From JARRQB01 sp965368585 (GTDB taxonomy: Bacteria > Pseudomonadota > Gammaproteobacteria > Chromatiales > Chromatiaceae): a stretch of 59,052 bases of DNA. Numbering within the stretch: the stretch's first letter is position 1; every line of letters begins with the position of its first letter. The notes under the pieces are model-generated. The model made no database searches. It was not told the DNA's origin and saw only the letters and a list, made by a program, of their open reading frames with translations. Both the position numbers and the translations under genes were made by a program. The stretch spans positions 1-59,052 of the forward strand of contig CBDUNM010000014.1 of NCBI GenBank assembly GCA_965368585.1, written 5' to 3'. This document shows positions 27,375-35,582 of this stretch, piece by piece.

Positions 27375-27420
27375 AACGAGACGAAACGGCACGCGGCAAG
27401 CGCGTCGGGCGGCTAAGGCA

Positions 27421-27451
27421 CGGGGACCCCTGGATTCACCAGGGGTCCCCG
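27421..27451. terminator. Strong 13-bp hairpin between convergent genes
   Basis: A perfect 13-bp stem, CGGGGACCCCTGG (27421-27433) with CCAGGGGTCCCCG (27439-27451), and a 5-base loop. There is no T tract on either strand, so it is not a canonical intrinsic terminator. Its position 47 bp after the protease stop and facing the convergent DUF1269 gene suggests an mRNA 3'-end structure for one or both. Confidence 0.6.
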
Positions 27452-27551
27452 CACATTCGACGACGCCCCGAGTAGTTTGCCGTCGTCTTCGCGCTACTCG
27501 CCCGGCAGATGGATCGACCCGGTAATCGTGACACGCGTGCGCAACGTTAGG

Positions 27552-28061
27552 CTAGGGAAAGGCGGGGATATGCGGTTCGGTGCCCTCGATGTCGGCATCT
27601 GGATGGTGTTGCTTGACCATTTCCTCGATCTCTTCGACCCGCTTTTTGGGCACATCGACCAGGAAAAGTATTTCTCCTCTCTGCATGGCTTCTTCGAACT
27701 GGACGATCTGGCTGTTTTTTACGTCCACCCCGATCATGCTTGAAATCCACGCGCCGATGCCGGTGCCGGCCAGCGCAGTCGCAAGTATAGCCCCTCCCCC
27801 CAGGACCATGCCGGCGGGCGGAAAAGTGACGGCGGCGACACCCGCGAGGATGCCCGTAACGCCACCCACGGCCAGACCGCGTTCAAGGGCGGGTATCACA
27901 TCGCTGGTCTGCAGCAGTGAGGCTTCCGGCAAATCACCCAGCTTCGTCCCTTCCTTGGCGATTACGTGGATGTGCCGCTCCTCGATGCGGGCGAGCAAAA
28001 GTTCGTCCGTCACCTTGTTGGCACTCTCCAGATCAGGAACCAAAAAGTAAATTCTGCGCAT
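27552..28061 (-). CDS. DUF1269-like membrane protein (169 aa)
   Basis: Starts RRIYFLVPDLESANKVTDEL, an N-terminal beta-alpha fold like that of DUF1269/general-stress-17M-like proteins. A Gly-rich hydrophobic stretch at about 64-110 (GGVTGILAGVAAVTFPPAGM, then ALAGTGIGAWISSMIG) would form a hairpin in the inner membrane. A second small domain (GEILFLVDVPKKRVEEIEEM) closes the protein. Function is not established. It is convergent with the metalloprotease and preceded by its own intergenic region. Confidence 0.7.
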   Translation of the reverse strand: MRRIYFLVPDLESANKVTDELLLARIEERHIHVIAKEGTKLGDLPEASLLQTSDVIPALERGLAVGGVTGILAGVAAVTFPPAGMVLGGGAILATALAGTGIGAWISSMIGVDVKNSQIVQFEEAMQRGEILFLVDVPKKRVEEIEEMVKQHHPDADIEGTEPHIPAFP

Positions 28062-28420
28062 CTACATCTCTCCAATTGCTTTTGAAAACGATCCAATGGC
28101 TCAGCACATCACAATGACACCGACGCGTGCGACGTCCCGGCAGAGCGGCGGCCCAGATTCCACCTCTAACTATAGTATTCATTATCGCATTAGGGGGTGG
28201 CGTCAATGGGCCACGACATTTATATTGACGCTGTCGACCGCGGCGCGGGTTAGTCCACCCTGAACCATGGTCGGCTGGCGTGTGCCAGGCGCGAGTGCGG
28301 GTCTGCACCCGCTGCGGGGAGCGCGACGGGCTTGTCCATGGCGAGATCCGGGTGCGTTTGGTCGGGCGGTTAAGATCCTAAGAAGAGTGAGGCACGCACA
28401 TTAAATCGTCGCGTATAGGC
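28062..28420. other. Divergent intergenic region
   Basis: About 360 bp between the leftward DUF1269 gene and the rightward Sel1 gene. On the minus strand GATAAT (28186-28181) and TTGACG (28206-28201) could be a promoter for the DUF1269 gene, but the 14-bp spacer is short. No gene is seen. Confidence 0.4.
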
Positions 28421-28942
28421 ATGACGAAGGACGACTATCCGTCGCGACGGGCCGTTTGGCTATCGCTGCTGTGCATTGCCGTGGTGACGGGGGGTGCCTT
28501 TGTCTGGACCTGGTGGCAGCGCGCGCCCGATGCGCGTGCGGCGATGTCGCGCGGGCAATACGCACGAGCTTATGATTTTTACTACGAAGCAGCGCAAAAA
28601 GGCGATCCCGCCGCGCAAACGGCGTTGGGCAATCTGTACTACCTTGGCATGGGTACCGCGCGCGACTATCAGGCTGCGGTCCACTGGTACTACGCCGCGG
28701 CGAAGCAACGCCATGGCCCTGCGCAATTGAATCTGGGCCATTTGTATCAACAGGGTCTAGGGGTAAGGCACGATCCGGTACGCGCCTTCGGCTGGTATAA
28801 CATGTCCAGCAAGACGGGCAACCCCGATGCTGAACAGTATTTGCGGCAGGTCGCCTCTGAATGGACTTTGTCGCCGCTTATGATCAGTACGGCCCAGACG
28901 CGCTGGTCCCGCCTGGATGCGCTGCTCGAAGAGGAACTGTAG
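28421..28942 (+). CDS. Membrane-anchored Sel1-repeat protein (173 aa)
   Basis: One N-terminal TM segment (VWLSLLCIAVVTGGAFVWTW, about 11-30) and then Sel1/TPR-like repeats: ARAYDFYYEAAQKGDPAAQT, NLYYLGMGTARDYQAAVHWY and LYQQGLGVRHDPVRAFGWYN. The repeats would lie in the periplasm. Sel1 proteins are usually assembly or adaptor proteins. It lies about 125 bp upstream of the MotA/ExbD-like trio and on the same strand, so it may be a fourth member of that cluster (inference). The ribosome site is weak. Confidence 0.75.
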   Translation: MTKDDYPSRRAVWLSLLCIAVVTGGAFVWTWWQRAPDARAAMSRGQYARAYDFYYEAAQKGDPAAQTALGNLYYLGMGTARDYQAAVHWYYAAAKQRHGPAQLNLGHLYQQGLGVRHDPVRAFGWYNMSSKTGNPDAEQYLRQVASEWTLSPLMISTAQTRWSRLDALLEEEL

Positions 28943-29067
28943 CGCGCAGAACGCCGAACATGACCGTGCCTACTCTTTTTTTACATACTTGAATTAGGTT
29001 TATTGACTCTATTCCGTGAACGTAGGATCGATAGGCATGAGACATGATAGCGCAGTGAAATCCTCCC

Positions 29068-29853
29068 TTGCAGCCGCATGAACAAATAGCGCCCGCTGAT
29101 CATCCCGGCGTGGCCGTCGATAACAGTCTGGATCACTACTACCCGCAAGTCTGGCTGCTCGGCATGAGCGTTATCGTATTCGGTACTTACGTTGCCTGGG
29201 ATCTGCGGCTGTTGCAGGTCGCCTACGAGGTCGATCGCAGTTACCTGACGTTGGTGATCGGCTTCGTTTTCGTGGTCTGTAGTGTTCATGCCATATGGCA
29301 TATCCTGTGTTTTTCGTGGCGCATCCTGCTGGCGAGACGCGTGCTCGCCGGCCATGTCGGTCTCGACGAAGTACGCGACGTCTATCACGCCGAACGCAAT
29401 ATGCGCACGGCCTTATTGAGTTTGTATCCGTCGCATTTTCTAGGAAGCTTTATCGAAGACATCAACAATACAGCGCCGGCGAAACACGTCACGGGCGATA
29501 CGGACGAACTTGCCATTGTCGAAATCTACGCAGATGGTCTGCGCAGTCCCGTGGAGCTTGGCTGGTACATCGTTGATCTCGAGATTCGCATGGGCCTCAT
29601 CGGCACCATTGTCGGGTTCATTCTAATCTTCGGTTCCTTATCCGGTAACACGGTGCCATCCACGGACGAAATCCAGCAACTCCTGATCTCCATGAGCAGT
29701 GGCATGGGTACAGCGTTATATACCACCCTGAGCGGTTTGGTTGCCGCCAGCTTTCTGGGGTTTCAATACATGTTACTCGGCAGGGAGGTCGAGCACCTGA
29801 TCGGCTTGCTGATCAGAATTCGCAGTCTCAACGCAAACAGCAGACACGTGTAA
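29068..29853 (+). CDS. MotA/TolQ/ExbB-family-like proton channel protein (261 aa)
   Basis: Four hydrophobic segments at about 28-46, 59-81, 175-193 and 218-237, with a cytoplasmic stretch between TM2 and TM3 as in MotA/TolQ/ExbB. The TM3-TM4 signature reads EIRMGLIGTIVGFILIFGSL and LLISMSSGMGTALYTTLSGL, the Gly/Ala/Thr-rich pattern of the ion-conducting subunit. It is followed 30 bp later by a single-TM protein with an ExbD/MotB-like Asp, as expected for a stator pair. It differs from true MotA and ExbB, and no TonB, Tol, Pal or flagellar gene is nearby. TTG 29068 is the best available start but lacks a good ribosome site. Confidence 0.75.
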   Translation: MQPHEQIAPADHPGVAVDNSLDHYYPQVWLLGMSVIVFGTYVAWDLRLLQVAYEVDRSYLTLVIGFVFVVCSVHAIWHILCFSWRILLARRVLAGHVGLDEVRDVYHAERNMRTALLSLYPSHFLGSFIEDINNTAPAKHVTGDTDELAIVEIYADGLRSPVELGWYIVDLEIRMGLIGTIVGFILIFGSLSGNTVPSTDEIQQLLISMSSGMGTALYTTLSGLVAASFLGFQYMLLGREVEHLIGLLIRIRSLNANSRHV

Positions 29854-29883
29854 TTTCCGGGTCGGTCGAGCGAATTTCTCACA

Positions 29884-30501
29884 GTGTCCATCAAGCTGCG
29901 ATCACGCTATCAGGTCAGTCCGCGTTCTGGAGCCGATCCGTTTACCGACCTGCTATTCAATACGCTGATCGGCTTTATGTTGTTGTTCTTCATAGCCATC
30001 ATCTATCTCCGACCTTCCAAGGATACCGGGAGAATAGATATCGAGGCGGAATACGTCGTCACCGTGACCTGGCCGGACAACAGCCCCGATGATATCGACA
30101 CCTGGGTGCAGGACCCGCAGGGCAATCTAACCTGGTACCGCAATCGCAGCGCGGGGCTGGTGCACCTGGATCGCGATGATCGCGGCATGTTGAACGATAC
30201 CATGGTTGTCAGTGGCCACGAAGTCAACAACCCGCTCAATCAGGAGGTGGCGGCCATTCGCGGCATGGTGCCTGGTGAGTATATTGTGAACGTTCATTAC
30301 TACGATACCGAGACCGGCGCTGCTGTACCCGTATCGATCAGGGTTGCGAAGGTAAATCCGGTCTATACCGTTGCCTACTACGGTACTCTTACACTGACCC
30401 GTAAAGGCGAAGAAAAAACCGCCGTGCGCTTCACCTTGGCCGCGGATGGCTCGGTCACCAACGTCAATCAGTTGCCTATGTCCCTGGTTCCGCAAACCTG
30501 A
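29884..30501 (+). CDS. ExbD/MotB-like single-TM protein with a periplasmic beta domain (205 aa)
   Basis: A short basic N-terminus and GADPFTDLLFNTLIGFMLLF give one TM helix (about 22-42) entered by Asp22, the position of the proton-carrying Asp in ExbD/TolR/MotB. In place of the small ExbD C-domain there is a larger periplasmic domain starting VVTVTWPDNSPDDIDTWVQD, followed by GEYIVNVHYYD, which recalls DUF2135/YfaP-type beta sandwiches. This periplasmic part is unusual for the family. It pairs with the upstream MotA-like gene. The GTG start has only a weak ribosome site. Confidence 0.65.
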   Translation: MSIKLRSRYQVSPRSGADPFTDLLFNTLIGFMLLFFIAIIYLRPSKDTGRIDIEAEYVVTVTWPDNSPDDIDTWVQDPQGNLTWYRNRSAGLVHLDRDDRGMLNDTMVVSGHEVNNPLNQEVAAIRGMVPGEYIVNVHYYDTETGAAVPVSIRVAKVNPVYTVAYYGTLTLTRKGEEKTAVRFTLAADGSVTNVNQLPMSLVPQT

Positions 30502-30553
30502 GCGGATCGAGCCGTCCATGAGCCGAACGGCAATCGAAAAAGGATAGTGAGTC

Positions 30554-31054
30554 ATGCCCACGTTGGAATTTGCCGGCCTGATCACGGCCTACGTTGTTAT
30601 TGCCGTCCTGTTGCTCAGCCTTAACCTGTTCTCGCGCTGGAGCTGGTGGGTGAAAGTCCTGACGGATCTTATTGTCATCGCCTTTTTTTGGATTTCGTAC
30701 GCGTCTATTCCACAATTGCTGGGTTGGCCCACCAAGCAGGGCTTGCCAAGGCAGTTCTATTTGCACGCGGTGAACATCGATGAGCCCAGCCGGATATTCC
30801 TGTGGGGCACAGATCTCGACCGGGGCTTGGGCCGCACGGCGCCGCGCGCCTTTGAGCTGCCTTACAGCACGTCGCTGCACGAACAGGCTGACGTCGCGGC
30901 GCGGAAGCTGCGCCGGGGTCTCCCGGTTATCGGCGAGATCAATGCTGCCGAGGGCGTCAGTGCCGACGGCGAGGCCGTAGTCCAAAAGAAAACCAACCAG
31001 GTGGAGGTGCGGTTTATCGACGCGCCCCAGTCGCTGATGCCGCGTAAGGACTAA
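30554..31054 (+). CDS. Two-TM protein of unknown function, third gene of the motor-like cluster (166 aa)
   Basis: Two N-terminal TM segments (LITAYVVIAVLLLSLNLF, about 8-25, and VKVLTDLIVIAFFWISYASI, about 33-53) are followed by a ~110-residue soluble domain that would return to the same side as the N-terminus. I do not recognise the soluble domain (FYLHAVNIDEPSRIFLWGTD, then LPYSTSLHEQADVAARKL). AGGA upstream of the ATG supports the start. It follows the ExbD-like gene by 52 bp on the same strand and is inferred to be part of that complex. Confidence 0.65.
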   Translation: MPTLEFAGLITAYVVIAVLLLSLNLFSRWSWWVKVLTDLIVIAFFWISYASIPQLLGWPTKQGLPRQFYLHAVNIDEPSRIFLWGTDLDRGLGRTAPRAFELPYSTSLHEQADVAARKLRRGLPVIGEINAAEGVSADGEAVVQKKTNQVEVRFIDAPQSLMPRKD

Positions 31055-31101
31055 TGCTCAGCACGGCGCGGTAAAGTGCATTCTCTCAGTGAGTGAAACG
31101 C

Positions 31102-31740
31102 TCACCAGCGGCAGGAACCGGAGCGACTGCCGGTTCGGTCGACTGTATAGTCCGGATACGCATCGGGTTCAAAGACCTGGCTGCCGTCATCGAGCTGTTT
31201 CGTCATGTCCCAGTAGTCCGACAGCGGAATCGGAGAACAAGCAGCGGCCGGAACGATGGCAGCGTAATCCGGAAACCGGCTGGCCGGAATCTTGCCGGCC
31301 ATGTGCGACCGGTCGGAACTGAACCGCAACAGGTATGCGGCGGCCGGGATTCGTCTGATCTTCGTGCGGCAGGTGCGCGGTAAAACGTGCTGATCGGGGA
31401 AGGTCTGGGAGAAATAGTCGTTGAGCCGGCAGGGAAACGAGAGTGAACTGTCGAAGTCGAATATCCAGTTGTCCCGGCCGAGACGCGTCTGCAGCACGAC
31501 ATGATAATCCCACACCGTACACGGCGCCGAACGCGCCAACCGTTGTCGGCAAAGCACTATTGAACGGTGTGCGTTTGAAAAAAACAGCTCAAACAACTCG
31601 GTATCCGCGAGTCCCAGGCGGTGAAGTTTTCGCGCGAGATGCCAGATATTTTCTTCGCAAAACAGCGGCGTGTAGGTGAAGCCCGCGTGAATATCCGGGG
31701 TTGGTGACTTGAGCGGGGACATGTGCGCGTAGGCCGTCAC
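31102..31740 (-). CDS. Protein N-terminal glutamine amidohydrolase (NTAQ1/WDYHV family)
   Basis: The family signatures are unmistakable: FCEENIWHL with the catalytic Cys28, the family-naming WDYHVVL with His80, the IFDFDSSLSFPC block with Asp97, and SSDRSHM at 141-147. In eukaryotes NTAQ1 converts N-terminal Gln to Glu in the Arg/N-degron pathway, with a Cys-His-Asp triad at nearly the same positions. About 212 residues matches the family length. GTG 31740 is four bases after the stop of the isoaspartyl peptidase gene; an in-frame ATG at 31722 is the alternative start. The spacing suggests translational coupling. A bacterial copy beside an isoaspartyl peptidase is unusual; its substrate here is unknown. 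Confidence 0.88.
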   Translation of the reverse strand: MTAYAHMSPLKSPTPDIHAGFTYTPLFCEENIWHLARKLHRLGLADTELFELFFSNAHRSIVLCRQRLARSAPCTVWDYHVVLQTRLGRDNWIFDFDSSLSFPCRLNDYFSQTFPDQHVLPRTCRTKIRRIPAAAYLLRFSSDRSHMAGKIPASRFPDYAAIVPAAACSPIPLSDYWDMTKQLDDGSQVFEPDAYPDYTVDRTGSRSGSCRW

Positions 31741-31744
31741 CCGG

Positions 31745-32722
31745 TCAGAAACGCGCGACGGCTTCGCCGCCTTTTTCTATCCAACCGTGGATCATCTTGT
31801 TGGTCGTAAAACCACTGGCGCAGTTGCCTTTGCGGTCGATCACGATAACGCCGCCTCGCCCTTTGACCTTGCGCGTCAGATAGTCAATGCCCGCCAGGGT
31901 TGCCTGTGCTGCGTCCATGTCTTTCATGTAGATGAAATCAGCAATAGTCTTCGCAATGACCGTACGCATGAAGTCCTCGCCGTAACCAGTTGCCGAGATG
32001 GCGCAGGTCTCATTGTCAGCGTAGACGCCGGCCCCGACGATGGGCGAATCACCCACCCGCCCCATGCGTTTGTTGACGATCCCTCCGGTGGACGTCGCCG
32101 CAGCGAGGTTGCCTTTCGGGTCGAGCGCTATGGCGCCGATCGTGCCGTATTTCTGGTCCTCGCTTTCGCTATCGTCATGGTCCAGCATGATCTTGTGCAG
32201 CAGCCGGGCCTGGTTCAACTGTGCCACGCGATCAGGTGTATAGAAATAGTTTTCCGGCGCCCTTTCGATACCGCAGTGATCGGCGAAGCGCATCGCGCCG
32301 TCGGCGATCAGCATAACGTGTTCACTTTCGGTCATGACCAGGCGCGCCAGTTGAATCGGGTTGGCGATGTTGTCGACCGCCGCTACTGCTCCCGCGGTGA
32401 GGTCGCGTCCGTCCATGATGGCGGCATCCATCTCGACCTTACCGTTTTCGTTCAACACCGAACCGCAGCCGGCATTGAACACAGGGTCGTCTTCCAGCAG
32501 CGAGGCGCAGGTTTCCACTGCTTGCAGCGCCGAGCCTCCCAGTAGCAGAACCTCGCGTCCGTGTTCCAGCACCCGGCGAATACTCTCCAGATAACGGACT
32601 GCGGTCTTGTCGTCGTTGACGTTGTCCAGCGCTCCGGCGCCGCCGTGAACCATGAGCGAATAGCTACCTGTGCGATGCATCAGCGATTTCTTCATAGTGA
32701 CTGTGGGGCCGAGGTCCATCAT
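31745..32722 (-). CDS. iaaA: Isoaspartyl peptidase / L-asparaginase (Ntn-hydrolase)
   Basis: Plant-type asparaginase family. The precursor would self-cleave before Thr194 (QKYGTIGAIAL), the N-terminal nucleophile of the beta subunit. Other family blocks are MVHGGAGAL, DPVFNAGCGSVLN, VEMDAAIMDG, NPIQLARLVM, AATSTGG and RVGDSPIVGAG. It hydrolyses beta-aspartyl dipeptides and asparagine. No signal peptide, so probably cytoplasmic. Several Met codons crowd the N-terminus (residues 1, 2, 10, 15) and none has a clear ribosome site. It is the middle gene of the leftward ATP-grasp / peptidase / NTAQ1 cluster. Confidence 0.92.
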   Translation of the reverse strand: MMDLGPTVTMKKSLMHRTGSYSLMVHGGAGALDNVNDDKTAVRYLESIRRVLEHGREVLLLGGSALQAVETCASLLEDDPVFNAGCGSVLNENGKVEMDAAIMDGRDLTAGAVAAVDNIANPIQLARLVMTESEHVMLIADGAMRFADHCGIERAPENYFYTPDRVAQLNQARLLHKIMLDHDDSESEDQKYGTIGAIALDPKGNLAAATSTGGIVNKRMGRVGDSPIVGAGVYADNETCAISATGYGEDFMRTVIAKTIADFIYMKDMDAAQATLAGIDYLTRKVKGRGGVIVIDRKGNCASGFTTNKMIHGWIEKGGEAVARF

Positions 32723-32836
32723 GCCGTAAGTTGTCGTTCATGGGGACCCGGGCCGGGTCGTTCTTTACCGCCCCAACCGCCTTTCCACTAGGACACCAGT
32801 CTATATCGTGGCGCCCGATGCCTATGGGGTATCTTG

Positions 32837-33952
32837 TCAGAGACGTTTCTCCAGTTCCGTCGCGAGGGCGTCCTGGACGGCGACCGAGCCGGCCAGAAGT
32901 ATCCCCAGCTTACCTTCAGCGATCGTGCCCCAGTTGACGATGACCACGCCCTCACCGGACTGCATATTGAACTCGATCCCGCCCAGATCGATATCCGACA
33001 AATGCCTGAACCGGGTTTGCAGGCTGACAGCACGCCATTCGGGTATATCCAGTTTGTGGGCGATTACCGTCGGGTACGAAGAGCCGTTGAAGCGTGGGTT
33101 GCATTCGATTGCCGGAAAACGCAGCCCTCGGTCGGTTTGCTCGACGGCGACATCGAAGGCGAACACACCTTTCATGCCATGGTCGCGCAACCAGTTGGCG
33201 ATCGGCTCGACCGTTTCCCAGGGTTCGTACCTGGCGGGAACGCGGTTTCCCTGATGAGCGAAACCGTCGAGGATTTGCTCGCTGACCGCCAGCCGGTAAG
33301 CCTGCTTGCCGACGATCCGGAATTGGATGTTCAAAAAGGTATCGGCCTTGACTTCCTCCTGCACCTGAACGGGGGCGTCTTCCTCAAATTTACCCAGCGC
33401 CGCGAGCAGTTGGGCCTCGTTCTCGCAGCGGTAAATCCCGACCCCCGACACCGAAACTGAAGCTTTCAGATAACAGGGATAGTTGACTTTGCCTGATATT
33501 CCCGGTGCGATATCCGCGACGCGCGCGAAACACAGAGTGTTCGGCACGTGCACCCCCAGTTCCTTGGCCAGCGCGATGAAATTGTTTTTCGAATTGATGT
33601 ATTCCACCGTTTCCAGCCACTCGTAGTCGCCCCAATAACGCGACTCGTCCGGACCGTAATAGAACACGGAGGGATGGTGGCCGATATGCGATGCCAATCT
33701 GTCGAGATCGACGTCCCAAATCACGTTCTCGGTATGACTCAAGCCGATGTTTGCATAGTGTTTGACGATCGCTTTCCACTGCGGCTTGAGGTCCGGATGG
33801 AGTTGAATGATGTCCCAAGGTTCGGACAAGCCCAAGGCTCGCCCGGAGTAATGATGGTTGCCCACGACATCCTGTGCAGTACAGCGCATGATGTCATGGT
33901 TGATAATGTACTTTCCCGGCGGTAGGTATCCGTGGTCGACCGCGACAGACAT
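32837..33952 (-). CDS. ATP-grasp ligase-like protein (371 aa)
   Basis: The ATP-grasp core begins around residue 130. The nucleotide-binding lysine stretch is KVNYPCYLKASVSVSGVGIY, and the metal-binding strand-loop is GVFAFDVAVEQ...FPAIECNPRFNGSSYP, where E-x-N-P-R is typical. The N-terminal ~120 residues (including IIQLHPDLKPQWKAIVKHYA) are a pre-ATP-grasp domain I cannot classify. Such enzymes join a carboxylate to an amine or thiol through an acyl phosphate. The frame reaches 34033, but GAGGTG upstream of the ATG at 33952 favours this start. It lies 114 bp upstream of iaaA on the same strand. Making a peptide or amide bond that the two hydrolases later act on is a hypothesis. Confidence 0.82.
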   Translation of the reverse strand: MSVAVDHGYLPPGKYIINHDIMRCTAQDVVGNHHYSGRALGLSEPWDIIQLHPDLKPQWKAIVKHYANIGLSHTENVIWDVDLDRLASHIGHHPSVFYYGPDESRYWGDYEWLETVEYINSKNNFIALAKELGVHVPNTLCFARVADIAPGISGKVNYPCYLKASVSVSGVGIYRCENEAQLLAALGKFEEDAPVQVQEEVKADTFLNIQFRIVGKQAYRLAVSEQILDGFAHQGNRVPARYEPWETVEPIANWLRDHGMKGVFAFDVAVEQTDRGLRFPAIECNPRFNGSSYPTVIAHKLDIPEWRAVSLQTRFRHLSDIDLGGIEFNMQSGEGVVIVNWGTIAEGKLGILLAGSVAVQDALATELEKRL

Positions 33953-34316
33953 GATGCACCTCGCTTCTCGTTCTTTAATAACGCTCGCTAGATAACGCGC
34001 TCCGGCGACGCCGGATAGCAACAGGGTCAGCAATTATCGAGCCAGGCAAAAGGCGCGGTGTTTTCCGGAAAACCGCCCTCGATTCGTGCAAATGCGCAAA
34101 TACAAGACGATTCTCGCCCATATTCGGTGCAGCAACCGGCAAAGACAGGTCTGAGATCGGGCGGCATGTCGTAAGGCCAACGGGACGTTTCGACCGTTTC
34201 CGCTTTGCGTGCCGGTCGTGTGGACCCGACGTGCAGTTGATCGGCGGTTCGAAGCGGGGACGTGCGAACGGCATCGCGTTAGAATCGCGCCGATTACCGA
34301 GCCTGAGCCAATTGCC
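33953..34316. other. Divergent intergenic region (ATP-grasp / yhaO)
   Basis: About 365 bp containing the promoters of two divergent genes. Open frames on both strands overlap but have no domain or ribosome site support. No clear operator palindrome was seen. Confidence 0.4.
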
Positions 34317-35582
34317 GTGTTCACCTTCCTACATGCCGCCGATATTCACCTGGACAGCCCGCTGTGCGGCCTGGAGCGCTACGCGGGCGCGCCAGTGGAT
34401 GAAATTCGCGGCGCCGCGCGACGTGCCTTCGAGAATCTCGTACAACTGGCCATTTCCGAAGAAGTGGATCTGGTACTGATCGCGGGGGATCTTTACGATG
34501 GCGATTGGAAGGACTACAACACCGGGTTGTTTTTCGTTTCCCAGATGAGCCGCCTGCAGGCGGCCGGCATCCGCGTATTCTTGATTGCGGGCAATCACGA
34601 CGCGGCCAGTCAACTGACCAAGGCACTGCGCCCGCCGGCGAATGTGCACAGCTTCGCGACGCGCCGACCCGAATCGGTGGTGCTGGAAGACCTGGGGATC
34701 GTTATTCACGGCCAGGGTTTCGCCACCCGTTCGGTAGCAGCCGACCTAAGTGCCGATTACCCGCTGGCGCAACCGGGATTGTTCAACATCGGCATGTTGC
34801 ATACCTCACTGGACGGGCGTCCGGGGCATGATTGTTACGCGCCTTGCACGCTCGACGGGCTTCGCTCGCGCGGCTATCAATACTGGGCCCTGGGTCATGT
34901 GCATCGGCGCGAGATCGTGTCAGAGGCGCCGTGGGTGGTATTCCCCGGTAATATTCAGGGACGGCATGCGCGCGAACCAGGTGACAAGGGGTGCACGCTG
35001 GTGGCGGTGGAAAACGACCGGGTAGTGAGCGTGGAACATCGGACGGTGGACGTCGTGCGCTGGTCGATTTGCGACACGGACGTAACCGGTGTGGATCAGC
35101 TGGAAGAAGTATACGTCCGTGTGGCAGAGGGCTTGAACGACGCGGTGGAGGCGGCGCAGGGGCGGCTCCTGGCGGCGAGGATTCGTTTGACGGGCAGCTG
35201 TCCCCTGCATCAGGAACTGGTGGTGCAGCACGAGCAGGTGTTGAACGAATGCCGCTCACTCGCGCTGGCGGATGGAGGCGATCGCGTTTGGATCGAAAAG
35301 GTCATCGTCAATACGTCCCTGAGTGCCGGTGCGGTTGCGGCCAGAATGCGCGGAGACGCACTCGGAGAACTGCTGCGCGCCATAGACGAATGGGAGGTCG
35401 ACGACGAACGCCTGGCGGAACTGGCAGAGCAGGTCGACGACCTGGCCAAGCGATTGCCGATCGAACTGCGCACCGGTCACGACGCATTCGATCCGCGCGC
35501 GCCCGAAATCCTGCGAGCCAGCCTCGAGGAGGTCAAGGAAAGCCTGTCGCAGCGCTTGCTCGCACCGGACGGTAGCGGATGA
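34317..35582 (+). CDS. yhaO: YhaO-type metallophosphoesterase (SbcD/Mre11-like nuclease)
   Basis: Starts FTFLHAADIHLDSPLCGL, the YhaO version of motif I. The calcineurin-like metal motifs follow: LVLIAGDLYDGD, VFLIAGNHDA, and ALGHVHRREI near residue 195. The C-terminal ~150 residues form the family's capping domain. With YhaN it forms an SbcCD/Rad50-Mre11-like complex implicated in DNA end processing. The frame extends upstream to 34209 with composition unlike protein, so GTG 34317, just before the first strand, is preferred although no strong ribosome site is visible. It overlaps yhaN by ATGA. Confidence 0.88.
   Translation: MFTFLHAADIHLDSPLCGLERYAGAPVDEIRGAARRAFENLVQLAISEEVDLVLIAGDLYDGDWKDYNTGLFFVSQMSRLQAAGIRVFLIAGNHDAASQLTKALRPPANVHSFATRRPESVVLEDLGIVIHGQGFATRSVAADLSADYPLAQPGLFNIGMLHTSLDGRPGHDCYAPCTLDGLRSRGYQYWALGHVHRREIVSEAPWVVFPGNIQGRHAREPGDKGCTLVAVENDRVVSVEHRTVDVVRWSICDTDVTGVDQLEEVYVRVAEGLNDAVEAAQGRLLAARIRLTGSCPLHQELVVQHEQVLNECRSLALADGGDRVWIEKVIVNTSLSAGAVAARMRGDALGELLRAIDEWEVDDERLAELAEQVDDLAKRLPIELRTGHDAFDPRAPEILRASLEEVKESLSQRLLAPDGSG

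Noticed and set aside
26277..27392. A 371-codon antisense frame over the metalloprotease
   Set aside because: Same reason: shadow of a confidently called gene, with no domain or start signal of its own.
29068..31054. Zorya-type antiphage system
   Set aside because: Only a MotA-like and an ExbD-like protein are present. The ExbD-like protein lacks an OmpA/MotB-type peptidoglycan domain, and no ZorC/D/E-like gene follows.
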